A stretch of 64,000 nucleotides of DNA from an uncultured Gammaproteobacteria bacterium (GCA_913043815.1 CAJWNY010000002.1:17575-81574), one strand, 5' to 3'. Shown: positions 24,740-33,985, numbered from the stretch's first letter. Made by a program: numbers and translations. Notes: generated from the sequence alone by a model not told the origin.

Positions 24740-26869
24740 ATGTCCAATAAAGTGTGTCCTTTTTTTTTCTTGCTCTCGTTTGCGGCAAAGTCGTCTCGTG
24801 TTGCCAAGTTATTGCAATTGAGCGTGTTAAGTTTTGCTGCCTGTTTTTTATCCAGTTCCGTTTTTGCAGATGATGTGAAAGATGTCATCGAAGAAGTCAT
24901 TGTTACTGGCGAGTTTCGCGAGACTTCTGTGTCCGAGCTAGCAGCAAGTGTATCCGTCTTATTGCCCGAGCAAAATGGTGATTCGGTTAATCATCTTGAA
25001 GAAATTTTGGGTCGCGCTCCAAATGTTAATTTTTCCAGTGGCGGCTCTCGTGCTCGTTTCTTTCAAGTTCGCGGTATTGGTGAGCGCGGTCAGTTCGCCG
25101 AACCTCTGAACGCCTCGGTAGGCTTACTGGTAGATGGGGTTGATCTTAGTGGTATAGGCACTGCGGCAACGCTTTCTGACGTTTCTCAAGTAGAAGTTTT
25201 TCGTGGGCCGCAAGGTACAGTATTTGGTGCTAATGCACTTGCAGGATTGATCAATGTTGTTACGCCAAGTGTGGATGATGAGCTTTCAGGGTCAGTTGAT
25301 TTAGGTCTAGGTAACTACTCTGCGATAGACTTAGGAGGCGTTTTGTCTGGTCCAATTAATGACCGTGTTGGTTTTCGCGTGAGCGCTCATCAATACAAAG
25401 ACGATGGCTTTATCGACAATGTCCGCTTGGGTAGAGAAAACACTGACAATCATGATGAGACCACTATACGAGCAAAAGTTGCTGGTGATCTTGAGCAGGG
25501 TGATTGGCAAGTAGTGTTCGGTTTAATAGATATTGATAATGGCTACGACGCTTTTTCGTTAGACAATGATCGCAATACGCGCTCCGACGAACCTGGTTCT
25601 GACACTCAAGAAAGCCAATACGTTGGCATAAACTTCGGTCTCAATCTTAACGAAAAAGTTGCCCTAGACGCCTCAGTTGCATATGTGACAAGTGATATCG
25701 ATTATGGCTACGACGAAGATTGGACTTTCGCCGGGTTTGATGCGATTGGCTATAGCGCCACTGATTTGTATAGTCGGGATATAGATACAGTAACTTTGGA
25801 TCTGCGCATGCTCTCGCGCGCAGGTGCAGGTTTAGCTGAGGGCAAAGTAGACTGGGTGGTTGGTTTCTATGTACTTGATCGTAAGGTTGATTTAATTCGT
25901 CAGTACACATACTTAGAGAATAATTTTTCCAGCAACTTTGATGTTGATCGTGTTGCTTTTTATGGCGAAGTTAGCAGTGATTTGGCAAAGGGTTTGCGCT
26001 TGAGCGTGGGACTGCGTGCTGAGGAGCATAGCTCTAATTATTCTGACAGCGAAAGTGTCAGCTTTGCCCCAGATGATAACTTGCTTGGTGGGCGCATTTT
26101 GTTGGAGAAAGCCTTGGTTGATGAGAACTTGTTTTATGCCAGCTTGACTCGGGGTTACAAGTCCGGTGGATTTAATACTGCTGGCAGTTTAGATGCAGAC
26201 TTGCGCTTGTTTGATCCGGAAACTCTGTGGAATCTGGAGTTGGGGTATAAGGGCTCAATGATGGAAGATCGGTTGTCCCTTCGCACAGCTGTTTTTCATA
26301 TGCAGCGACGCGAGGTACAAACGGCGACTTCTATTACCCGTGTCAGAGTCAACGGATCATCTGAATTTATTGATTACGTGGGTAATGCGGCTGAGGGCGT
26401 CAACCAAGGTTTGGAGCTCGAAGTGTCCTTTCAAACAACCGATCGTTTGCAACTCTCTGCAAGTTTAGGTCTGTTAAAAACACAGTTCGATGATTACATC
26501 GACGGCAGTGGTCAAAATCTTGACGGTAGAGATCAGGCACAAGCTCCGAGCTATCAATTTTATCTCAGCGGTGATTATCAACTCGCTCAAGGCTGGTCTT
26601 TGAACGTGAATCTTGAAGGCAAGGACGACTATTACTTCTCAGATAGTCATACCGAGCGGTCAACTAGCTACGAGTTGCTTAACGCATCCATAGCTTATTC
26701 AACTCAGCGCTGGGACTTAAGTCTATGGGGTCGTAACCTGGCGGGTAAAGATTACTTTGTGCGCGGCTTTTTCTTCGGTAATGATCCTCGAGACGGTTAT
26801 ACCGCTCGCGGATTTACACAACTGGGCGCGCCAAGACAATTTGGCATCAGCGCTTCGACGAACTTTTAA
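24740..26869 (+). CDS. TonB-dependent receptor under TPP riboswitch control (probable thiamin receptor)
   Basis: A 709-residue outer-membrane receptor. The signal peptide ends VFA at about residue 43; the TonB box EEVIVTG is at 51-57. The plug domain contains LEEILGRAPNVNFSSGGSRARFFQVRGIGERGQF and VEVFRGPQGTVFGANALAGLINVVT. The barrel runs to the C-terminal QLGAPRQFGISASTNF ending in phenylalanine, as outer-membrane insertion requires. The TPP riboswitch directly upstream is the evidence for its substrate: thiamin, TPP or a precursor. No inner-membrane thiamin transporter lies beside it, so that step must be encoded elsewhere. The long hydrophobic leader suggests the true start could be a little downstream, but the SD fits ATG 24740. 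Confidence 0.88.
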   Translation: MSNKVCPFFFLLSFAAKSSRVAKLLQLSVLSFAACFLSSSVFADDVKDVIEEVIVTGEFRETSVSELAASVSVLLPEQNGDSVNHLEEILGRAPNVNFSSGGSRARFFQVRGIGERGQFAEPLNASVGLLVDGVDLSGIGTAATLSDVSQVEVFRGPQGTVFGANALAGLINVVTPSVDDELSGSVDLGLGNYSAIDLGGVLSGPINDRVGFRVSAHQYKDDGFIDNVRLGRENTDNHDETTIRAKVAGDLEQGDWQVVFGLIDIDNGYDAFSLDNDRNTRSDEPGSDTQESQYVGINFGLNLNEKVALDASVAYVTSDIDYGYDEDWTFAGFDAIGYSATDLYSRDIDTVTLDLRMLSRAGAGLAEGKVDWVVGFYVLDRKVDLIRQYTYLENNFSSNFDVDRVAFYGEVSSDLAKGLRLSVGLRAEEHSSNYSDSESVSFAPDDNLLGGRILLEKALVDENLFYASLTRGYKSGGFNTAGSLDADLRLFDPETLWNLELGYKGSMMEDRLSLRTAVFHMQRREVQTATSITRVRVNGSSEFIDYVGNAAEGVNQGLELEVSFQTTDRLQLSASLGLLKTQFDDYIDGSGQNLDGRDQAQAPSYQFYLSGDYQLAQGWSLNVNLEGKDDYYFSDSHTERSTSYELLNASIAYSTQRWDLSLWGRNLAGKDYFVRGFFFGNDPRDGYTARGFTQLGAPRQFGISASTNF

Positions 26870-26913
26870 CAAAGCGTATTTGGGTAAAATAGAAGTTTCA
26901 ATGCAACCATACA

Positions 26914-26932
26914 CGCTGGCTTAGAGCCAGCG
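26914..26932. terminator. Hairpin after the TonB receptor gene
   Basis: CGCTGGCT and AGCCAGCG form a perfect eight-base-pair stem with a three-base loop, 45 bases after the receptor stop and between convergent genes. No T-run follows, so terminator function is uncertain. Confidence 0.4.
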
Positions 26933-27021
26933 CTGGGGTTATCTGTAACGAGCGCACCGAGCGTTAGTCGCTAGGGATCGCGTTTCTTTGCTTTTAATGG
27001 GCAGGTGCGGGTAGTTGCGTC

Positions 27022-27729
27022 CTATTGGGTAGTTACTTTGCCGCTTGCGCGCTCACTCCGCTCTCGGGTGATTAGATAATCTACGACTTTTAGTGCGCGT
27101 TGCATGCCGTTGCCCATGTCTACGGTGTACTTGCCTGCAACGACCATAGTGGGCACTGATTGCACATTGTAACGTCGGCTTTCGGTTTCTGCTTGAGTTA
27201 GCTTACGGCGGACTTTTGGGCTGTTAAATGCGCGCATAAACTCTGCAGCGGTTAATTCTTCGCTGTCTAAGTAGTCCGCTATTTCTTGGCCGCTGCGAAA
27301 GGTTTTGCCAAAATCATGCACAGCACTGAAGAGCCTAGCATGGTTGCCTTCTAATGCGTCAGCTTGCTCCAGAGCCAGATAAGCCTGTCCGAGAAGCGTC
27401 CACGCAATCGAGAAAGCAGCAGGTTTGCGTGAGAAAGCAAGATCTTCGCCAGTTGTGTCTAGCCACTCTTCTAACTCAGGGTCGAAGTTGCGGCAATAGA
27501 CACAGCCATAGGAAAAGAATTCATAAACTTTGATAGGGTCGCCTTTGCGAATCCTGTCGGCGTTTTCGACTAATAAGTAATCTTCGCCTTCTGTTGGAAT
27601 GGCGTTTTGTGACAATCCGGAAGAGAGATAAATACCAAGGCCAACCAACGCCACGCCAATGGCAATGATGACCGCAAAGATCGCATTGCGTGTGGTCTCA
27701 ACTCTGTCAGTGCTGCGCTTTTTAGCCAT
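27022..27729 (-). CDS. Membrane-tethered DsbA-like thiol:disulfide oxidoreductase
   Basis: A 235-residue protein with a basic N-terminus, a membrane helix at about 16-38 and a periplasmic thioredoxin-fold domain. The redox motif is C76-V-Y-C79 in FFSYGCVYCRNFDPELE, different from the CPHC of E. coli DsbA but within DsbA-family variation. The cis-proline loop is VQSVPTMVVAGKY, and the helical insert has TLLGQAYLALEQADALEGNH. DsbA enzymes put disulfides into exported proteins; a tethered form with an altered dipeptide may have a dedicated client or run as an isomerase/reductase. It is divergent from a glutaredoxin gene and has no DsbB partner here. Confidence 0.85.
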   Translation of the reverse strand: MAKKRSTDRVETTRNAIFAVIIAIGVALVGLGIYLSSGLSQNAIPTEGEDYLLVENADRIRKGDPIKVYEFFSYGCVYCRNFDPELEEWLDTTGEDLAFSRKPAAFSIAWTLLGQAYLALEQADALEGNHARLFSAVHDFGKTFRSGQEIADYLDSEELTAAEFMRAFNSPKVRRKLTQAETESRRYNVQSVPTMVVAGKYTVDMGNGMQRALKVVDYLITRERSERASGKVTTQ

Positions 27730-27912
27730 ATCAAATCCCTAATTTTGTATTACCCCGAAGAAAGGTCAGTAGACATTGGGTCGTCAGGGCGTATGTTACT
27801 AGATTGACCTGCTTGTTCTAAAGGCTTTATCGGAACTTCGTTAAGTGAAAACATATGCGTATTAACTGTAATATGCTTATCTACTCTAAGTTTGTCACTA
27901 GGATACAAAGAA

Positions 27913-28176
27913 ATGGACGCAGTTGAGCAATATCAACTTTTTAAATCTGATACCTGCGGCTTTTGCCATAGGGTCAGGAGTTTTCTGCAACAAAACAACA
28001 TGGAAGTGTCTTTGCGGGATATTAATCGAGATCAAGAGGCGTTTCGTGAGCTTTTGGCGGGGGGCGGCAAAGGCATGGTGCCTTGCTTGCGCATAGAGTC
28101 TGGTGACGGCGCAGTCAGTTGGATGTATGAATCTATGGATATCATGGAGTATTTAGCCGGTAAGCATGAGGCCTAG
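27913..28176 (+). CDS. Glutaredoxin family protein
   Basis: An 87-residue glutaredoxin-fold protein with the redox motif CGFC (FKSDTCGFCHRVRSFLQ) and the cis-proline segment GMVPCLRI. The C-terminal YESMDIMEYLAGKHE resembles the glutathione-binding end of glutaredoxins and glutathione-S-transferase N-domains. The track start is a TTG at 27892; the ATG at 27913 with AGGA upstream gives the normal family N-terminus and is preferred. It acts in the cytoplasm, probably on mixed disulfides with glutathione. It is divergent from the DsbA-like gene. Confidence 0.8.
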   Translation: MDAVEQYQLFKSDTCGFCHRVRSFLQQNNMEVSLRDINRDQEAFRELLAGGGKGMVPCLRIESGDGAVSWMYESMDIMEYLAGKHEA

Positions 28177-28310
28177 TGGCTTCATAAGTTCCGTAGACGT
28201 TGTTAATTAAGGACTGAGCGCTTAGACATGGTTTTCACATGGCATGTCTTACTTTGTGGCGCTTAAAATTTATTGAAAAATCTGAACAATCTATTAGGGA
28301 AGAGAAAGTT

Positions 28311-29348
28311 ATGAAACTGGGAATCATTGCCGGCTACTCCGGACGCAAATTCAGTATCTCCATGGATGCCATAAAGCATGCTGAAAACTTGGGTTACGAC
28401 TCAATTTGGACTGCAGAAGCCTACGGCTCAGATGCTGTCACGCCTGCTGCATGGATTTTGGCGCAAACTGACCGCATTAAAGTGGGCACCGCTATTATGC
28501 AAATGCCAGCGCGTTCGCCTGCAATGGCTGCAATGACAGCTATGAGTCTGGCGGAGTTGTCAGGCGGACGATTTATTGTAGGCCTTGGCGCTTCGGGACC
28601 ACAGGTGGTTGAGGGGTGGCACGGGGTACCTTACGGCAAGCCGGTTACTCGCTTACGTGAATATATTCAGATTATGAAGAATATTTTTGCTCGAGAAAGT
28701 GCTTTGGAATTTGAGGGTGATATGTATCAAATGCCATACAAAGGACAAGGGGCTACTGGGTTAGGTAAGCCTCTCAAAAGCATACTGCACTGTGAAGAAG
28801 ATATTCCGATCTTTGCCGCAACAATCACAAACAATGGTGTGGCTGCGGCCGCAGAAGTCGCCGATGGTTTTTTTCCAGTGTGGATGGACCCAGAGCAATA
28901 TTCGGTATTTGAAGGGCCAATTCAAAAAGGCTTCGAAAAAGCCGGCGATAAAAATTTGACTCAATTTGAGATCGCCCCATTCGTAACCGTTTCGATGGGC
29001 GATGATTTGGCCCAATGCATGATGCCGGTCCGCGGGATGATGGCACTTTACATAGGTGGTATGGGCGCGCGCGACAAGAACTTTTATAACGACTACTGCA
29101 AGCGTTTAGGGTTTGAAGATGCTGCTGTGAAGATTCAAGATCTGTATTTGGCAGGTAAGAAAGACGAGGCGATGGCTGCAGTTCCTGAAGAACTCATCGA
29201 CGCATGCGCGCTTGTAGGTCCTGCGGAGAGAATCCGTGAACGTCTAAAGCGCTGGAAGACTGCAGGCAATCATGGCCATGTTTCTAGCATGTTGTTGGGT
29301 TGCCAAGATCCAGCTGCTCTGCAGGTTATTGCTGAGGAAATACTTTAA
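28311..29348 (+). CDS. LLM-class oxidoreductase, Rv3520c-like family
   Basis: A 345-residue luciferase-like TIM-barrel enzyme. MKLGIIAGYSGRKFSIS starts the first strand; DSIWTAEAYGSDAVTP, VGLGASGPQVVEGWHGVPYGKP and GQGATGLGKPLKSI follow. These match from memory the F420-dependent Rv3520c family, mostly known from actinobacteria. The track start at 28239 is replaced by ATG 28311, which has AGGGAAGAG upstream and aligns with the family start. Such enzymes use F420 or FMN to reduce or oxidise C=C or alcohol groups. The Rv3520c family occurs next to CoA-linked lipid genes, which fits this region, but no F420 biosynthesis gene is in the window, so the cofactor is unproven. It is the first of four LLM paralogues within 8 kb. 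Confidence 0.82.
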   Translation: MKLGIIAGYSGRKFSISMDAIKHAENLGYDSIWTAEAYGSDAVTPAAWILAQTDRIKVGTAIMQMPARSPAMAAMTAMSLAELSGGRFIVGLGASGPQVVEGWHGVPYGKPVTRLREYIQIMKNIFARESALEFEGDMYQMPYKGQGATGLGKPLKSILHCEEDIPIFAATITNNGVAAAAEVADGFFPVWMDPEQYSVFEGPIQKGFEKAGDKNLTQFEIAPFVTVSMGDDLAQCMMPVRGMMALYIGGMGARDKNFYNDYCKRLGFEDAAVKIQDLYLAGKKDEAMAAVPEELIDACALVGPAERIRERLKRWKTAGNHGHVSSMLLGCQDPAALQVIAEEIL

Positions 29349-29399
29349 TCCTTTATCCCTCTTAGCCTTTCTACGCTAAAGAGGACGAGTGCATCTGGC

Positions 29400-29424
29400 G
29401 CTCACCCAGTTGTGTTGGGTGAGC
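29400..29424. terminator. Hairpin between convergent genes
   Basis: GCTCACCCA and TGGGTGAGC form a perfect nine-base-pair stem with a seven-base loop, placed between the LLM gene and the convergent phosphotransferase gene. There is no clear T-run, so it may only be a bidirectional barrier. Confidence 0.5.
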
Positions 29425-29440
29425 ACTTGCAAGGCTTGTT

Positions 29441-30484
29441 TTAGCTATTCTGGACGAGCGCCCAACCCCTTTCTGACCGCAACCTCGCCGCGTCTACATA
29501 TTCCAAGGCTTTCTCAGAGCTAGCATTGCCGTCAAGGCCTCGCTTATATACGCCTTGAATAATGCCCGCTGATCTGAACATGTTGTAGATTAAATAGAAC
29601 TTCCAGTTGTCGATGCCATCCAGTCCGGCATGCCTGCAATACTCGCCAACAAATTCTTCCTCACTAGGAATGCCAAGGCCTTCTAGGTCCGCGCTGGCTA
29701 AGCCCTCGTCGTTGTAGGCGTCGCCATGATAGTCCTGACACAGGTAACCTAAATCTGCCAAACCGTCACCTAGCGTTGAAAGTTCCCAGTCTAATACCGC
29801 AACAATTTTTGCCTCCGTTGGGTGAATGAGGACATTCCCCAAGCGGTAATCTCCGTGAACGATAACCGAGCCCACATTCGCAGGAATGTTTTCTGGCAAC
29901 CACTCCATGAGACTGTGCATAGCTGGAATGTCTTCGGTTTGCGAAGCAACGTATTGCTTACTCCAACGTCCGATTTGGCGTTCATAATAATTGCCGGGGC
30001 GGCCAAATTCTCCCAAGCCTACCGCAATCGGGTCAACTTTATGCAAAAGCGCGAGTACGCGTGCCAAATCTAGATAAATGGCTCTGCGTGTTGCACTGCT
30101 CTCAGTTGGCATGGTGGTTTCGTTAAACAAACGGCCTTCAATCATTTCCATTACATAAAACTTGGTGCCGATCACACTTGTGTCTTCGCATAGGCAATAC
30201 ATCTTGGGCACCGGCACATCTGTTTGCCAAAGACCGTCCATGACCTTGTACTCGCGATCCACTTGGTGTGCAGAGGGCAATAGTTCCCCAGGCGGTTGCT
30301 TGCGCAAAACATAGCGCCGAGTTGGGGTGTTGAGTTGAAATGTAGGATTAGACTGCCCACCCTCAAACTGCTTGATGCTTAACGGTCCTGCGAAATCTTT
30401 TACGTGCTGATTTAGATAGCTCTCTAATGCTGCCGCATCAAATTTATGCGCGTCCCGTACTGGGGTGAGTTCTACGTCACTCAT
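29441..30484 (-). CDS. Phosphotransferase family protein (APH/ACAD10-like)
   Basis: A 347-residue protein-kinase-like phosphotransferase. IKQFEGGQSNPTFQL is the glycine-rich loop, YVLRKQP carries the ATP-anchoring lysine, VIVHGDYRLGNVLIH is the catalytic loop with Asp and Asn, and VLDWELSTLGDGLADLGYL has the metal-binding Asp. These also occur in the APH domain of ACAD10, linked to acyl-CoA metabolism by phosphorylating hydroxyacyl-CoA groups. ATG 30484 is chosen over the track start at 30556 because GGCGAGGAAAAC precedes it and MSDVELTPVRD fits the family. It lies convergent and divergent with LLM genes, consistent with a hydroxy-acid catabolic role rather than antibiotic resistance. Confidence 0.82.
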   Translation of the reverse strand: MSDVELTPVRDAHKFDAAALESYLNQHVKDFAGPLSIKQFEGGQSNPTFQLNTPTRRYVLRKQPPGELLPSAHQVDREYKVMDGLWQTDVPVPKMYCLCEDTSVIGTKFYVMEMIEGRLFNETTMPTESSATRRAIYLDLARVLALLHKVDPIAVGLGEFGRPGNYYERQIGRWSKQYVASQTEDIPAMHSLMEWLPENIPANVGSVIVHGDYRLGNVLIHPTEAKIVAVLDWELSTLGDGLADLGYLCQDYHGDAYNDEGLASADLEGLGIPSEEEFVGEYCRHAGLDGIDNWKFYLIYNMFRSAGIIQGVYKRGLDGNASSEKALEYVDAARLRSERGWALVQNS

Positions 30485-30601
30485 GTTTTCCTCGCCTACT
30501 TGTATAAAATTTATTTTGCTGCTTCTAAGGATACGGCTTGATCTCATGGAGGGCAAAATGCGAATCTACTTATTTGAACAATAATATATTAAGGGGACCC
30601 T

Positions 30602-31603
30602 ATGTCGGTGACTAAAAGAATTGCTGTGACCTTGCCTGCTGGACCAAGAGTGGCGGATACCGTGGCGCGTATTAAGTGGGCGGAAGACAATGGCATTTCC
30701 GATGCTTGGTTCAGTGATTCTGGTGCTCCAGATACCCTCACGCAGGTTGCAGGTATTGCTCATGCAACCACCAGCATACGCATAGGCACAGCTGTGACGC
30801 CGGTTTACACGCGTTCGCCCTCAGTACTGGCAGCCTCAGCTAATGTGATTGGGCAGCTGCTGCCTGGACGTTTCATCATGGGTTTAGGCTCGTCTAGCCA
30901 AACTATCATGGGTCAATTCAATGGTATTCCCCTGGAAAAGCCATTGACTCGTGTACGTGAAACGGCTGAGTTGGTAAAGATCATGCTCTCCGGCGCTAAA
31001 ACCGACTATGACGGTGAAACCGTGTTTAGCCGAGGTTACCGCCAAGCGCCTATGGAAAATCCTCCACCTGTCTATTTGGCAGCACTTCGCCCGAAGATGA
31101 TCGAGATGGCCGCTGAAATAGGCGATGGCGTTATTTTTAACCTCTGGCCAAAAGGCGCTTTGCCTAAAATGATGGAGCACGTGGCCATTGGTGCAAAAAC
31201 CGCGGGTAAAGACCCGGCGGATATTGAAATTGTTAATCGCGCTATGGTCCTGTGTACCGACGATAAAGAATATGGCCGTAATCTGTTTCGTGCTGCCTTT
31301 GGCCCATATTACGCTACTCCCGTGTATAACAAGTTTCTATCATGGGCAGGCTATGACGAAGCTGCCGAGACTATCTCTAAAGGTTGGGCGGCTAAAGATA
31401 GAGATATGACCGCCAGTGCCATGACTGATGCGATGATTGATGAAATTGCAATTATTGGTAATGAAGACGAAATACGCGCGCGTATCCAAGAAGATGCAGA
31501 TGGTGGTGTTGATACCCACATTATTGCTCCACTAGGTGGTTCGAAAGAGGACTTGGATCGTACGTTCTCGGCATTCACTGGCGATAAGTTTCAATTTGCT
31601 TAG
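30602..31603 (+). CDS. LLM-class flavin/F420-dependent oxidoreductase
   Basis: A 333-residue luciferase-like monooxygenase/reductase. IKWAEDNGISDAWFSDSGAPDT, IGTAVTPVYTRSPSVLAASANVI and GRFIMGLGSSSQTIMGQFNG match the methylene-H4MPT reductase-like branch. A strong AAGGGGA precedes the ATG. It is divergent from the phosphotransferase gene, sharing a promoter region of about 117 bases. The sequence is clearly different from the LLM gene at 28311, so these are old paralogues, not a recent duplication. Cofactor (F420 or FMN) and substrate are not evident. Confidence 0.82.
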   Translation: MSVTKRIAVTLPAGPRVADTVARIKWAEDNGISDAWFSDSGAPDTLTQVAGIAHATTSIRIGTAVTPVYTRSPSVLAASANVIGQLLPGRFIMGLGSSSQTIMGQFNGIPLEKPLTRVRETAELVKIMLSGAKTDYDGETVFSRGYRQAPMENPPPVYLAALRPKMIEMAAEIGDGVIFNLWPKGALPKMMEHVAIGAKTAGKDPADIEIVNRAMVLCTDDKEYGRNLFRAAFGPYYATPVYNKFLSWAGYDEAAETISKGWAAKDRDMTASAMTDAMIDEIAIIGNEDEIRARIQEDADGGVDTHIIAPLGGSKEDLDRTFSAFTGDKFQFA

Positions 31604-31775
31604 CCCGCATCGTCTGTTGCTGCTGTGCTGAGGGCTGTGGCGATTCGACCGGATATAGAAACGCATTGCGCGCCTCTATCAGGGATCGCTGAAAAGAAAT
31701 AAGGAATTTGTTTGCAGGCACACTGTCGAAAAGTCGACGAAAAACTAATAATAAAAATAAGAGAGCGCGTTAGTA

Positions 31776-32489
31776 ATGACACCTAGGGTTTTGTATGTTT
31801 TGCGTCATGGACAAACCGAGTGGAATTTGGCCGGTCGCATGCAGGGGCGAATGGATTCGCCCTTAACCGCGTTAGGCGAGGCTCAAGCCGATGCGCATGG
31901 TGCCCTTCTGAAAAGTTTGGGTGGCGTAGATGAGTTGTGGGTGTCATCAGCTAACCGAACTAGAGCAACGGCTGCACTTGTAAATAAGCACCTTGCCGTG
32001 CCTGTCCGTTTTTCTGATCATTTGCTAGAGCGAGATTGTGGTTCATGGTCGGGCAAAACATTGGAAGAAGTGGCAGCGAGCGAACCAGACAATTGGTCCG
32101 CAAGAAAGGACGACCCTTATAATCACCGCCCAGGCGGCGGCGAGAATTTGTTAGATCTAGGGTGTCGTTTTACTCAGCTATTGGATGAATTTGAACCAGT
32201 AGGGAGCTTGGCGATTGTTGCTCACGGAGTAGTATCAAAAACAATTTTGCAGCATTTTTTGGGTTTAGATGAAGCGCAAACAATTGCAGTGCAGCACCCC
32301 AACAGCTTGCTTTATCGCTTAACGTTGGATGCAACCGGTGTAGAGGTTACACATTTTATTGCGCAGGACGACGGCGCTTTGCAAGTATTGGATCTCCAGC
32401 ACTCGGCTCAACCCATTGACGGAATTTTTGGCCATGAAGGCGCGGATGTTAATCACCACGTGACGTCTGCTGCTATGCAGTCGGAATAG
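31776..32489 (+). CDS. Histidine phosphatase family protein
   Basis: A 237-residue protein of the phosphoglycerate-mutase-like clan. VLRHGQTEWNLAGRMQGRMDSPLTALG is the RHG active site, SANRTRATAAL holds the second arginine, ERDCGSWSGKTLEE the catalytic acid region and IVAHGVVSK the second histidine. It probably removes phosphate from a small metabolite, since GpmB-like and cobalamin phosphatase CobC-like members share this layout. Between two LLM genes on the same strand, it might work with the nearby APH-like phosphotransferase in a phosphorylation-elimination step, but this is speculation. The C-terminal 40 residues extend past the usual domain. Confidence 0.82.
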   Translation: MTPRVLYVLRHGQTEWNLAGRMQGRMDSPLTALGEAQADAHGALLKSLGGVDELWVSSANRTRATAALVNKHLAVPVRFSDHLLERDCGSWSGKTLEEVAASEPDNWSARKDDPYNHRPGGGENLLDLGCRFTQLLDEFEPVGSLAIVAHGVVSKTILQHFLGLDEAQTIAVQHPNSLLYRLTLDATGVEVTHFIAQDDGALQVLDLQHSAQPIDGIFGHEGADVNHHVTSAAMQSE

Positions 32490-32695
32490 GTGTTTATTCA
32501 CCCCGTAAATCTGCTGAAATGGTTTCACATAGGGTTTGGACAAAGCAGGCTGTACCATTGAGCTTCAATAGATGGCGTTGCATCAATGGCTTGAAAAGAA
32601 TTAGATAACCGAGATTACAAAATGTAACCGTAGTCCCGTTTTTGCGGTCGGGGTAAGCCAGCCGTTTGATTGAAATTTATTATTGGAGAGAGAAT

Positions 32696-33703
32696 ATGAA
32701 AGTCGATGCAGGTATTGGTCATCACCTTAATGAGATCCCAGCGACAGTTAAAAAACTGGAGGTAGCTGGGTACGACGGTGTGCGTACAGCAGAAATGAAT
32801 CACGATCCATTCTTCCCACTTTTGTTGGCAGCGGAGCATAGCGATAAGCTTGAAATAGCCAGCTCTATCGCAGTGGCCTTTGCCCGTAGCCCAATGAACC
32901 TGGCGAATATTGGCCATGACTTGAACGCTTATTCAAAAGGGCGGTTTACTCTTGGCTTGGGTTCGCAAATAAAACCGCACATTACCAAGCGTTTTAGCAT
33001 GCAGTGGGGCGCTCCAGCGGCGCAAATGCGTGAATTGGTCTTGGCTATGCGCGCCATTTGGGGTAATTGGTATAACGGTGACCCGTTAGAATTTGTTGGT
33101 GAATACTATAAACATACGTTGATGACCCCGGCGTTTACGCCGGAAGACAAAGACTTCGGTGCGCCTAAAGTTGTTTTGGCGGCCGTGGGACCAAAGATGA
33201 CAGAGGTTGCAGGTGAGGTTGCCGATGGAATGATCATCCATCCGTTCAGCACAATGGCATACATAAATGAAGTGACCATGCCCGCAATTAAGCGTGGCTT
33301 AGCTAAAGCAGGTAAGTCTAGAGACGGATTTGAATTGTCTTATTCTTGTTTTGTTGTTACCGGTAGGGACGAAGAGGAATTTGCGAAAAGTAAAAAAGCG
33401 ACTCAAGAGCGGATTGCATTTTATGGCTCTACGCCTGCATATAGGGGTGTTTTAGATTCGATCGGTTGCGGCGAGTTGCAAGGCGAGCTAAACACTATGT
33501 CTAAGCAGGGGCGTTGGAAAGAAATGGGTACGCTCATCAGCGACGATATGTTGGATAAGTTTGGTGTAATGGGTGAACCCCAGGAAATTGCACCGGCTAT
33601 GCTTGAGCGGTATGGGAGCTTTGTGGATCGCACATCTACGTCGTTCCCAGTTTCTGATGAAGCTCAGCGCAGAGCGATTATTGAAACCCTGCGCGCTGGA
33701 TAG
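32696..33703 (+). CDS. LLM-class oxidoreductase, TIGR03617-like
   Basis: A 335-residue luciferase-like enzyme. MKVDAGIGHHLNEIPATVKKLEVAGYDGVRTAEMNHDPFFPL and IGHDLNAYSKGRFTLGLGSQIKPHITKRFSM match from memory the TIGR03617 (MSMEG_2256-type) F420-dependent family. ATG 32696 is preferred over 32666 because GGAGAGAG precedes it and the family begins MKVD. A terminator follows at 33783, so the transcript ends here. Members of this family are assigned to F420 by comparative genomics, with few enzymes tested; the F420 dependence is therefore inherited, not shown. Confidence 0.82.
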   Translation: MKVDAGIGHHLNEIPATVKKLEVAGYDGVRTAEMNHDPFFPLLLAAEHSDKLEIASSIAVAFARSPMNLANIGHDLNAYSKGRFTLGLGSQIKPHITKRFSMQWGAPAAQMRELVLAMRAIWGNWYNGDPLEFVGEYYKHTLMTPAFTPEDKDFGAPKVVLAAVGPKMTEVAGEVADGMIIHPFSTMAYINEVTMPAIKRGLAKAGKSRDGFELSYSCFVVTGRDEEEFAKSKKATQERIAFYGSTPAYRGVLDSIGCGELQGELNTMSKQGRWKEMGTLISDDMLDKFGVMGEPQEIAPAMLERYGSFVDRTSTSFPVSDEAQRRAIIETLRAG

Positions 33704-33782
33704 CGCCTGCTTGATTAGAAGTTATAGCCATTTTCTAGCTTGGATGATTCGAAATGTCTTTTATCATCGAAAAGAAAAAGGC

Positions 33783-33810
33783 CCTTAGTTGAATGACTAA
33801 CGGTTTTTTT
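33783..33810 (+). terminator. Rho-independent terminator
   Basis: CCTTAGT pairs with ACTAACGG (one bulged base) around a TGAATG loop, followed by seven T. It closes the transcript ending with the LLM gene at 33703. The 175 bases from there to the next gene show nothing else. Confidence 0.65.
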
Positions 33811-33985
33811 GTAAGTTTTTGGTAGGGAGTGGCCTCAATTTTTCTTCCATTTTTTGTGTACATACAGTGGTCAGCGCGTTACCGTTGGTGTCGCTGGTCG
33901 TGCTTTCGAAGGTATTTTTCTATCTTGCTTTAGAAAATATTCGCAGACCAAGGGGGGTATAATTTGAGAGAAGGGGGGGTAAGAG

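Noticed and set aside
28230-28270. AGACATG/CATGTCT inverted repeat before the first LLM gene as an operator
   Set aside because: Seven bases with a 12-base loop and no second copy found in the region; chance cannot be excluded.
28239-28310. N-terminal extension of the first LLM ORF
   Set aside because: The extension has no family match, while ATG 28311 is preceded by AGGGAAGAG and matches the family start.
29441-30484. Aminoglycoside resistance gene
   Set aside because: The fold is shared, but the sequence is of the ACAD10-like type and sits among acyl-CoA and LLM genes, so resistance is unlikely.
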